A DNA stretch of 64,000 nucleotides from an uncultured Pelagibacteraceae bacterium (GTDB lineage Bacteria; Pseudomonadota; Alphaproteobacteria; Pelagibacterales; Pelagibacteraceae): positions 62,001 through 126,000 of the forward strand of contig CACMPD010000002.1 in the NCBI GenBank assembly GCA_902615425.1, in the 5' to 3' direction. Below, one piece after another: positions 52,031 to 61,100 of this stretch (position 1 is the first letter of the stretch; the number at the start of each line of letters is the position of its first letter). A program made the translations under genes and the position numbers. The notes under the pieces were generated by a model that saw only the letters and a list, made by a program, of their open reading frames with translations, had not been told where the DNA came from and ran no database searches.

Positions 52031-52768
52031 GTGATAAAACAAAAAATAATTTTTTTTGGTACAGGAAAAAAAAGTAAAAAATGTTTGAAATATTTATATG
52101 AAAATTTTAAAAAAATTAAAATAATTTGTCTTTGTCCAAATTTTTATGAAAAAAAAAGTAATAAATTAAATGAAACTATTCAATATGCCAAAAATAAAAA
52201 TATTAAAATTTTAAATCTTAGCCAAGTTCAAAATATAAGATTTGATTTAGGCATTAGTTACTTATACGATAAGATTTTCAGTAATAAATTATTAAGTATT
52301 CCAAGAAAGGGAATTGTTAATTTACATTTAGGACCCCTTCCTATGTACAAGGGGTCATATTCTGTTTATCATGCAATCAACAACTTATCTAAATCTAATA
52401 ATCATAATTTTGGAGTAACACTTCATTATGTAGTATCGAAAGTTGATAATGGTCCAATTATAGATTTAACCAATATACCTATTCTGAAAAACGATACAGC
52501 TTTTACTCTTTATAATCGGTCTATAAATGAATTGTACCCACTTTTTAAAAGAAACATAAGATCTATTTTAGAAACAAAAAATAAAGTTAGTGCAAAAAAG
52601 CAAAGTAAAATTGGAAAATTTTATAAAAGAACTAAAATTAATCACAAGATTAATATTAAGCTCAATGAAAAAGAATTATATAATAAGATTCGTGCTCTTA
52701 CCTTTAGAGGAAAAGATAAACCATATTTTATTCTTAAAAAAAGAAAAATTTATTTAATAATGAAATAA
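52031..52768 (+). CDS. Formyltransferase-fold protein, candidate sugar N-formyltransferase
   Basis: GIVNLHLGPLPMYKGSYSVYHAI..GVTLHYVVSKVDNGPII Fmt/ArnA/VioF-type motif; follows aminotransferase. Confidence 0.78.
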   Translation: MIKQKIIFFGTGKKSKKCLKYLYENFKKIKIICLCPNFYEKKSNKLNETIQYAKNKNIKILNLSQVQNIRFDLGISYLYDKIFSNKLLSIPRKGIVNLHLGPLPMYKGSYSVYHAINNLSKSNNHNFGVTLHYVVSKVDNGPIIDLTNIPILKNDTAFTLYNRSINELYPLFKRNIRSILETKNKVSAKKQSKIGKFYKRTKINHKINIKLNEKELYNKIRALTFRGKDKPYFILKKRKIYLIMK

Positions 52769-52780
52769 ATTTTAATAATC

Positions 52781-54115
52781 ATGAAAAATTATAAATTTTC
52801 TATAGTTATAGCCTCAAAAAATTCCTATCCATATATTGTAGGAACTATTGAGTCATTAAAAAAACAGATATATAAAAATTTTGAAGTGATTGTAATTGAT
52901 TGTTTATCAAAAGATAAAACAATTGAGTATTTGAGAGATCAAAACAAATTTTTAAATATAAAGATATTTTCTGAGCCTGATGATGGTATTTCTGACGGTT
53001 TCAACAAAGGACTTTCAAAAACCACAGGAGACATAATCGGTTTACTATCTACAGATGAGAGATATTTTGATGAAACTCTATTAAAAGTTAATGATTGGTA
53101 TTCAAAGTATCCAGAAAAAGCTCTGATATCAGGATCTTGTAATATGATAAGTAAAGAGGGCATATTTTTGTATAATCACAAAAATGAAAACATGAATTTT
53201 CATAATCATATTAAATCAAGAAAAGTTCCAGCAATTGCAACTGTTTTTTTTAACAAGAATATTTTAAGTGATGATTTATATTACAACATTTCACAAAAAA
53301 CAGTTCCTGATTATGAATTTTGGGCAAGAGTTTTTTTAAAACACAGCGAAAATAAATTTATGTGGATGAATGATCCAATTGTTGAAGCTATTGAAGATGA
53401 AATTTCTATGAGTAAAAATTTTAGATTTTTTGATCAGATGACATTAGATAAGATCGAATATTTTAATAATTTTTATATAAAAAATAAGAATAATCCAGCT
53501 TTTAAGGAACTTGATCCAAATACTTGTAGAGCTGAAATTTGTATGTGGGCAGCAGAAAGTTTAAAGGCAATTAAAACCGACAAAAATATAATTTGTAAAT
53601 TTTTACAAATGTCAAATAAATATCAATTGAAAAATACAAGATTAAAGAATTTTATAGAAATTAATCAAAATTATTATTTCCATAACGATAATATTTTTTT
53701 TTCAGATAATCCTAAAAAATATAAAGTAGTTAAAAAACTAAATTATGTAAGCAAAAAAATTTTAGGCAACGATTCAAATCCATGGGGTTATAGAGAATTA
53801 CTCACTATTCAAAAGACGATTTTATTGAAATTTTATTTAAATAAATATTTTCAAAAATTGATTAATTTGAAAAATTTTTATTCAATTAAGATCACTTTCG
53901 AAATTTTCTCTGGATCAATTGGTATTTCACAAATTTTTGATAATAAACTTTTAAATGAAATTATCTATAACAGAACAAATAATCAAATTTTATTAGAAAC
54001 AGTCTTTCCATTAAAAGAACCATCATCAATTAAAATTCCTTTAATGATCAGGAATGCTGGAGACTCTAATTCAAAATACGAAATAAAAAGTATAGAATTA
54101 ATTTACGGAAGCTGA
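52781..54115 (+). CDS. Glycosyltransferase family 2
   Basis: FSIVIASKNSYPYIVGTIESLKKQIYKNFEVIVIDCLSKDKT; SEPDDGISDGFNKGL. Confidence 0.88.
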   Translation: MKNYKFSIVIASKNSYPYIVGTIESLKKQIYKNFEVIVIDCLSKDKTIEYLRDQNKFLNIKIFSEPDDGISDGFNKGLSKTTGDIIGLLSTDERYFDETLLKVNDWYSKYPEKALISGSCNMISKEGIFLYNHKNENMNFHNHIKSRKVPAIATVFFNKNILSDDLYYNISQKTVPDYEFWARVFLKHSENKFMWMNDPIVEAIEDEISMSKNFRFFDQMTLDKIEYFNNFYIKNKNNPAFKELDPNTCRAEICMWAAESLKAIKTDKNIICKFLQMSNKYQLKNTRLKNFIEINQNYYFHNDNIFFSDNPKKYKVVKKLNYVSKKILGNDSNPWGYRELLTIQKTILLKFYLNKYFQKLINLKNFYSIKITFEIFSGSIGISQIFDNKLLNEIIYNRTNNQILLETVFPLKEPSSIKIPLMIRNAGDSNSKYEIKSIELIYGS

Positions 54116-54118
54116 TTA

Positions 54119-54658
54119 TCATTTTTTGCATTCTACATTTAGATTAAACAAAATTCCTTTAGCTTTATCCATATGAGGGTAATATGCTTGTGAATAATCG
54201 TCTACATTACTATGTTCTGTTTGCCTCCAATCCCAGTTTTTAATTTTTCTAAATTTGTTTTTAATTAATATTTTTTTTAAATAGTCAAAATCAAAAATTA
54301 TTTTATGATAAATACTTTTTTTGCCCAATGGCCATTTTCCATATATAGTTCCTAAAAGTTTATCTAATTTTAATTTTTTATTTTGGTACAATAAGCTAAT
54401 AATTTTAAAATTTGGAACAGATAATCTCAAAATACCATCTTTCTTAAGAACTCTTCGCCATTCTTTTAGTACCACATTTATTTCGTCAACGTCAAAATAC
54501 TCCAGGACTTGACACGCATAGATTAAATCAGCGCTATTGTTCTTAAAGCATGAAAGATTTTTTACATTTCTTTTATAGTCAATATGTTTAAAATTAGCTA
54601 AATCTACATGAATAAAACCAGGTATATATCTTTTACCACAACCAAGGTGCAACTTCAT
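54119..54658 (-). CDS. Small class I SAM-dependent methyltransferase
   Basis: KLHLGCGKRYIPGFIHVDL, WRRVLKKDGILRLSVPNF. Confidence 0.85.
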   Translation of the reverse strand: MKLHLGCGKRYIPGFIHVDLANFKHIDYKRNVKNLSCFKNNSADLIYACQVLEYFDVDEINVVLKEWRRVLKKDGILRLSVPNFKIISLLYQNKKLKLDKLLGTIYGKWPLGKKSIYHKIIFDFDYLKKILIKNKFRKIKNWDWRQTEHSNVDDYSQAYYPHMDKAKGILFNLNVECKK

Positions 54659-54659
54659 T

Positions 54660-56003
54660 TTAAATAATTATTTTTTTAACTTTGTTACTTAATTGTTTTG
54701 AAATCTCTTTATTTTTTGAGTTTCCAAAATTTATATATTTTGTTGATTTTATTATATCTTTATTTTTAACTACTCTCCATAAATCAACAATAATTTTTTT
54801 TGAAAAAATTTTATAATTAATATTTGTAAATGGCTGTACAATTATTATTACATCGCACATTTTAATTGCTTTAATATTGTTAGTGTGTTTGAATTTTTTA
54901 CTTTTAATTATTTTTTCTATGTCTTTACTTACTAAGGGATCATAGCCAATTATATTTTTTGCATGAGGCAAAATTGATTTTATTAAATTTATAGAGAAAG
55001 AATTTGTAATTAATGGAGTTCCAACTTTATACGCAAGTCCTAATATTCCTAATTTTAACTTTTTCTTTTTAAGCAGATTTTTTAACAAACTTTTTAAATA
55101 TTCTGAATGATGATTATTAAAAGTACCTATAGCATTTGGAATACTATCTTTTAAATTAATTTGATTAATTAGACTTGAAAGCGCAATGTTATCTCGAGGC
55201 CAACAAGGCCCTCCATATGGGGCAGCTGCTTTAAAAAATTTTTTCTTAAATCTAAAAGTTAGTGCGTTGGTTATATTATCAACATTTGTATCACCAATCT
55301 CGTTAGAAATTTGAGCTATCATATTTATAAAACTTAATCTCATAGTTTCGTATGTATTTGAAGCTAGTTTAGTAATTTCTGCTTCAGTTAGTGACATGCC
55401 TAGAATTTTAGAATTATTTATAATAATTGATTTATTAATATCTTTTATAGCTTTCAAACTTCTTTTAGAAGAATATCCAATTATAGAGAAAACTGGATTT
55501 GTTATTCCTTTTAGAATTTCACCTTGAGCAATAAAAGAGGGGTTATAACAAAAACCAAAGGATTTATTTATCCTTTTTTTTGTAATTTTTTCAATGTAGG
55601 GAATAATTTGAAGTAATGATGATCCTGGCACTACTGTACTTACAAGTGCAAATGTATGAAACTTTTTTTTTTTAATTAATTCTTCTTTAATGCTATCAAA
55701 AACTTGAAGAATATGTTTATTAGAAAAACCACCATAAATATTAGAATTCGTTGGAACAACTATAAATGTAGTGTCTGTTTTTTTTATTAGGTCTTTAGAA
55801 TCATCACAAAATATTAATTTTTTAAAATTTTGACTAATTATTCTTTTTATCCCTGGCTCATAGAATGGAAATTCTTTTTTTTTATATTTATTAATAAGAT
55901 TTTTATCTTTATCCGAAATAAAAACCGAAAATTTAGAATTTAATAGAGCCGCACATAAAGATATTCCAACTTTTCCAACACCAATTATTGAAGCTTTTTT
56001 CAT
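54660..56003 (-). CDS. Nucleotide-sugar dehydrogenase (UDP-glucose/GDP-mannose type), second paralogue
   Basis: SIIGVGKVGISLCAALL, VVPTNSNIYGGFS, APYGGPCWPRDN. Confidence 0.87.
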   Translation of the reverse strand: MKKASIIGVGKVGISLCAALLNSKFSVFISDKDKNLINKYKKKEFPFYEPGIKRIISQNFKKLIFCDDSKDLIKKTDTTFIVVPTNSNIYGGFSNKHILQVFDSIKEELIKKKKFHTFALVSTVVPGSSLLQIIPYIEKITKKRINKSFGFCYNPSFIAQGEILKGITNPVFSIIGYSSKRSLKAIKDINKSIIINNSKILGMSLTEAEITKLASNTYETMRLSFINMIAQISNEIGDTNVDNITNALTFRFKKKFFKAAAPYGGPCWPRDNIALSSLINQINLKDSIPNAIGTFNNHHSEYLKSLLKNLLKKKKLKLGILGLAYKVGTPLITNSFSINLIKSILPHAKNIIGYDPLVSKDIEKIIKSKKFKHTNNIKAIKMCDVIIIVQPFTNINYKIFSKKIIVDLWRVVKNKDIIKSTKYINFGNSKNKEISKQLSNKVKKIII

Positions 56004-56962
56004 TTTTCGTTTATTGCTGTGTGTTTTTTGGAATAAGAATCATAAAAATATCCATTTTTGACTGAATTATATACTTCAATAATTGCTGGATTTATTTTTC
56101 CATATTTCATTTTTCCAAACATTTTAATAAATTTTCTTCCTGAAACTTTATAATCTCTTATATCTGATGATACTTTCTTTTCTTTAAATTTAATTCTTTT
56201 TTTTAATACTTTTGAAACTCTTTCAATTAAATCACTTTTTTTTAAATTTTCTCCGACGATATTAAATATCTTATTTTTAGTTAGTCTTTTATTAGCTTTG
56301 ATTATTTTTTCTAAAGAAATAACTGCATCATCTATTGTTAAATATGGTCTCCATGATGATGGCGAGTATAAATCAATATTATGATTTAAGGCTATATTTC
56401 TACATATCTCGTTAATTAATAAATCAAACCTCATCCTTGGGCTTAAACCACATAGTGTTCCAAGTCTTAGAATTGTATAGTTTTTTTTATAATTTTTAAT
56501 TATGTATTTTTCTATTGAAACCTTTTGTTTTGCATAAATTGATAAAGGTTTTAATACTGAATCTTCATTTAAAAACTTATTTTTTGAATTAAGACCATAA
56601 TTACTACATGTACTTACATAAATTAAATGACTTAAGTTTTGATTATTTAGTGTTTTTACGATTTTTTTTATATCTAGATAGTTAGTTTTTTTTGATTGTG
56701 GAATATTTTTTTTGCAGGCTTCTTCTCCAACTATCCCAGCAAGATGAATGAATTTGTCAACTTTTTTTAATAATTTCTTTATTAAATCAATATCACCTAT
56801 ATCACCCTGAACAATTTCTAGATTTTTTTTATTTTTATAAAAAATACTTGGTAGTCCAAAATTCATTATATCTAAAGCAACAACTTTATAATTCTTTTTT
56901 AATAAATACAAAACAAGAGAAGAACCCAAATAACCAAATGCACCAGTTACTAATATTTTCAT
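56000..56962 (-). CDS. NAD-dependent epimerase/dehydratase (extended SDR)
   Basis: ILVTGAFGYLGSSLVLYLL, YVSTCSNYG, SIYAKQKVSIEKYI. Confidence 0.9.
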   Translation of the reverse strand: MKILVTGAFGYLGSSLVLYLLKKNYKVVALDIMNFGLPSIFYKNKKNLEIVQGDIGDIDLIKKLLKKVDKFIHLAGIVGEEACKKNIPQSKKTNYLDIKKIVKTLNNQNLSHLIYVSTCSNYGLNSKNKFLNEDSVLKPLSIYAKQKVSIEKYIIKNYKKNYTILRLGTLCGLSPRMRFDLLINEICRNIALNHNIDLYSPSSWRPYLTIDDAVISLEKIIKANKRLTKNKIFNIVGENLKKSDLIERVSKVLKKRIKFKEKKVSSDIRDYKVSGRKFIKMFGKMKYGKINPAIIEVYNSVKNGYFYDSYSKKHTAINEK

Positions 56963-57092
56963 ATTTTTATTTTTTCTCTTATTGTTATATTCAATCTTTT
57001 TTAAAGTCTAATTAAGTCTGTACTAAAAAGTCCTTATATTTATCAAATAAAAAAGATGATTATTATGAGATATATTAGAAGAGAGCACAGCT

Positions 57093-57131
57093 TGCTTTTG
57101 TGTTGAAATTGGTAGACACAAAGGACTTAAA
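57093..57131 (+). pseudogene. 5'-half tRNA-Leu relic (29-nt perfect core match to tRNA-Leu at 62823)
   Basis: tgaaattggtagacacaaaggacttaaaa at 57103-57131 identical to 62833-62861; acceptor 5' strand degenerate (gcttttgt vs gccctcgt); no 3' half follows. Confidence 0.85.
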
Positions 57132-57305
57132 ACAGTTTGAACTGAGTAATTTCAGGCCTCAAATATTCCAAGGTAATTTAAGATACCTCATAAAATCTAA
57201 TAAATTTAATTTAGCATTCAATTAATATTAGAGAATTAATCTTAACTAATTTTAGCAAATTTGCCCAGACTTGCACATGAAATGATAAATTTGTATATTT
57301 AGGTT

Positions 57306-58169
57306 ATGAGATTTATATTAGTACTAATTTTTTCAGCATTAATATCTTTTGCAGCAAATGCTATAAATATTGATCAAAAAAAAAAGGAGTTAAAAAAAAT
57401 TTATGAGGCAGGTGGCATATCAAAAGTAGAATATGAAAAAGCTATTGAGTTCTTAGAAAACGAAACTGAAAAAGTAAAAAAAGTTAAGAAAAAAACATTT
57501 TCTTTAAAAAATCAAAAGAAAAAAAAATCTAATTTTAATTTATTAAAAAAAGAAGATGATTTAGAGGAAATAACTTCGGAGAAAATTGAGGAATTAGGAC
57601 AACCAATAAAATTTAACGACACTTATTTTACTGAGGGAATGATAAAAAAATTTAAAGGATGTAATAATAGTTTTAAATGCAGAGGACAAAAAGCTGGAAG
57701 AGCTTTATACAAAACTTTTTCAGCAAGCAAAAGTTTTGGTCAAAAGAATCCTGGTAAAATGATTAAAGCCATGGCTATGTACGAAGTTTTCTATGCCCAA
57801 AAATTATGGTACGCAAGAAAATCCATTGAAAGATACAATGCAAATGATTATTCAAAAGGGAAAATACTTTATACCAAAAAAAAAGATGAAAAAGAAATAA
57901 GATCATTATTTGGGATAAATAAAGGCAGAAAAGGTATGCGAGAAGCTCTTGGTATGAATTTAGATACCCCAGCGAAAGAGGCGATTAAAAAATTTTGGTT
58001 GTTAGGTGAATTTTTAGATCTCGGTACTGGTGTTAAAAATGACAAATTAGACAAAGATTTAAAAGAAAGACAAGAATTATTAGAAGCTTATAAGCTACAA
58101 ATAGCTAATCTAAAAAAAAAACTTCAGGATGATATAGATGAGGAGAAAAATGAAGAGTCAGTTGAATAA
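57306..58169 (+). CDS. Exported protein of unknown function with SHOCT-like N-terminal helix motif and coiled-coil C-terminus
   Basis: Signal peptide MRFILVLIFSALISFAANA; LKKIYEAGGISKVEYEKAIEFLE. Confidence 0.7.
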   Translation: MRFILVLIFSALISFAANAINIDQKKKELKKIYEAGGISKVEYEKAIEFLENETEKVKKVKKKTFSLKNQKKKKSNFNLLKKEDDLEEITSEKIEELGQPIKFNDTYFTEGMIKKFKGCNNSFKCRGQKAGRALYKTFSASKSFGQKNPGKMIKAMAMYEVFYAQKLWYARKSIERYNANDYSKGKILYTKKKDEKEIRSLFGINKGRKGMREALGMNLDTPAKEAIKKFWLLGEFLDLGTGVKNDKLDKDLKERQELLEAYKLQIANLKKKLQDDIDEEKNEESVE

Positions 58170-61100
58170 AATTTTAAAAATCATAATTATAATTTCATTA
58201 TTTTCTTTTTCTAAATCCTATTCAATTGAAAACGTGAGTGAGTTTACAGATGCAATTGATGAAGTAAGAGAAGAGTTTAACAATATTTCTGAAGCTTCAA
58301 CAGAACAATCAAAAATTATTGACGAAGCATTAAAAGAAATAGACAAAGCAACAGAATATGTTCAAGAAGCTATCGATAACAATAAGCCTGAAGACGCAAT
58401 AATAACTTTAGAGTTTATAGAAAAATCTTTAACTGATGTCGAGAGTATTATTCCACAAGAATTTGGATCTGACATGTCTAATATTGATACTTCTGTAATT
58501 GCCAAAGAGGATATGGATGTTGTTAATGAAGTAACTGCCCAAATGAAAACTGCTAAAGAAGAAAAATTAAAAGATTTCATGTCTGATTTGATTGATCTTA
58601 ATCAAAAAGGTATTGATACAATAACAATTTCCGAAAATTTAAATAGTCTTGGGATTGATACAATAGAATTAGATTTAAATTTAGATGAAAAAAAGAAAAT
58701 GGAAACATGGACCAAAGAGGAATGGGCAAATTCTTATAAAGGTTCTGTTTTAACATCAGATGGTTCTGAAGTAATTACTGATCAAGAGATAAATACTAAG
58801 GTAGGTGATTTAGAGCAAAAATTACAAGCCAATACTGCAGCAATATTAGACAAAAGATCTTCACTTACAGAATTACAAACAAAAATTGATCCTTTATCAG
58901 GACAAATCACAGAACTGAAAACACAAAAAACTAATCTCTTAGCCAAATATAATGAGGAGATTTTAAAACAATCTTCAACAATTTTATCTGATGAAGAAAT
59001 CAGTGAAAGTAAAAAGTTGGCAGATCAATTTAATAGTCAATTAAGTAATCTAACTGATCAAATAAAAACTGCAGAACAACAATCAAATTCACTTCAAGAG
59101 CAAGTACAAAGCTTAAATTTAGAATTAGCTAATGAAATTGCTAATAAAACACAACTACAAACTAATATTAATGAATTAAACAATCAACTTTCTGCAAATC
59201 AAAATATTTTATCTAAAAAAACATTAGAGCTTGATCAGCTTAAAAATACAAATTTAGATACAAAGATATCCTCTTTAAATGAAAAACTCCAGTCAGCTTC
59301 TCGTGAGAGAGATTTCATTCAAACAGATTTTGAAAGATCAATTGACTTAGAAGTGGATGCAATTGAAAGATATCACACAGCGTTAGGTAATATTGATAGT
59401 AAAAATTTTGATGATGAGGTGGAATTTTCAATTAGAGAAGTGGGTGTTATTATGGATGCTGATCCGAGAAAACATAGAGCGTTCGAGTTAGAAAAATATG
59501 CAACTTATGCAGGATTTTCTGATGATTATATCCAAAAAGGTATTAAAGCAATAAATAATGATGATTGGGGACGACAAAGAGAACTTTATAACGAAGTAGC
59601 AAAAAAACTTTCTAAAAATCCAGAATGGACTGTTGATATTCCATCCAACGCTGAACTAAATGTGATGATTGAAGAGGATAAAGCAATACAAGCTGCAGCT
59701 CTTGCTTCGATGCAGATTAATGAAATTAATTCAGCATGGGATAAAAAAATAAATGAACAAGTAAAAGATATCCAACCGTTAGCTGCTTTAAATCTATTAA
59801 CCATTAAATCAGCTGCTACCTGGGAAGGTATGAGAGAACATAGTTTTCTTGTTGAGGAAACAAATAAATTACTAGCAGGCCAAAATTTGGAAGCGAAGTT
59901 TGAAGCTTATGAAAAAGCCCAGCAAGCATATGATGAATACATGAATAAGGACTGGAGATCAGTTAATTGGCAGGGGTATAGTTTAAACAAAGCTTTAGAT
60001 CTTCAAACAAAAAAAAATGAGCTTTTTTTTGAAGCTAAGGATATTGAATGGGATGCAGAAAGACAAGCAAGAGAAAATCTTTATGCTGCTGTAGAGTCAG
60101 CTAAATCAAAATATAATGAAATTATTTCTCAAGAAAATCCTGAGCTTAAATCTGTTAAAGAAAAAGTTACAAAGATATTAAAAGATGTTCCAACTTTTGC
60201 AGATAGTGCAGAAAATCTTGCAGGACTTGATCCTGCTACTTTAAGAGCAAGATTAATTGATATAACATTAGGGAATAACAATGAATCAGAAGCATTAGAA
60301 GCAGCAAGAAATGCTATTGCAGAAATAGGTGAGGCACCTGTAAGTGAATACATGACAGGACCTTATTGGGAAATGACTAATGTTAAGGCTGCCGCAATAG
60401 TAAGATCAAAAAAATATGATTGGGTAGATGATTATGAATATATTAACGCATATTATGAAGAATCCTTAAATCTTAATTCATCACAAAGAGAATACGTTGA
60501 GGGTGAATTGAAAGGATTATTAGGCCAGAATAATATTAAATTACAAACACTTGAAAGTAAAATTTCTGATTTATCTAATGAGTTAAATTTAACTAAAGAG
60601 GAAAGTCAAAATTTAACAACTGAAATATCTCGTTTAGAAAATGAATTGTCTTCACTTAAAAATTCAGAAATTGAAATTCAAAACCAAATCAGTGATTTAT
60701 CAAATCAATTTAGTTCTAAAGAAAATTTAATTGTTGAAAAAACTCAAAACTTAGCTTCACTTCAAGAACAATTAAACCCCTTAAATGATAAAATGAATGA
60801 ACTTGAAGGTCAAAGAGCTGAATTAGATGCTAAACTCAATACTCAATTAGCTACTATTGCAAATCAAATTGAAAGTCAGGGTCAAGCAAATAATAAAGCA
60901 AATGCATTAAAGGCTCAATTTGAAAGTCAAATAGCACAATTAGATGGACAATTAAAAAATTATGAAAACCAAAGTCTTGAAATCAATAGTCAATTAGCTT
61001 CTCTTACAACTGAATTAAGTACTTTAGAAACTGAGACACCAGAAATAGCAAATCAAATTGAAAGTTTGAATCAGGATCTTGAAAACTTCATTAATATTAA

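Noticed and set aside
57093-57200. Functional second tRNA-Leu (possibly with intron)
   Set aside because: No 3' anticodon stem, T-arm or acceptor complement to gcttttg found downstream; acceptor 5' strand is degenerate
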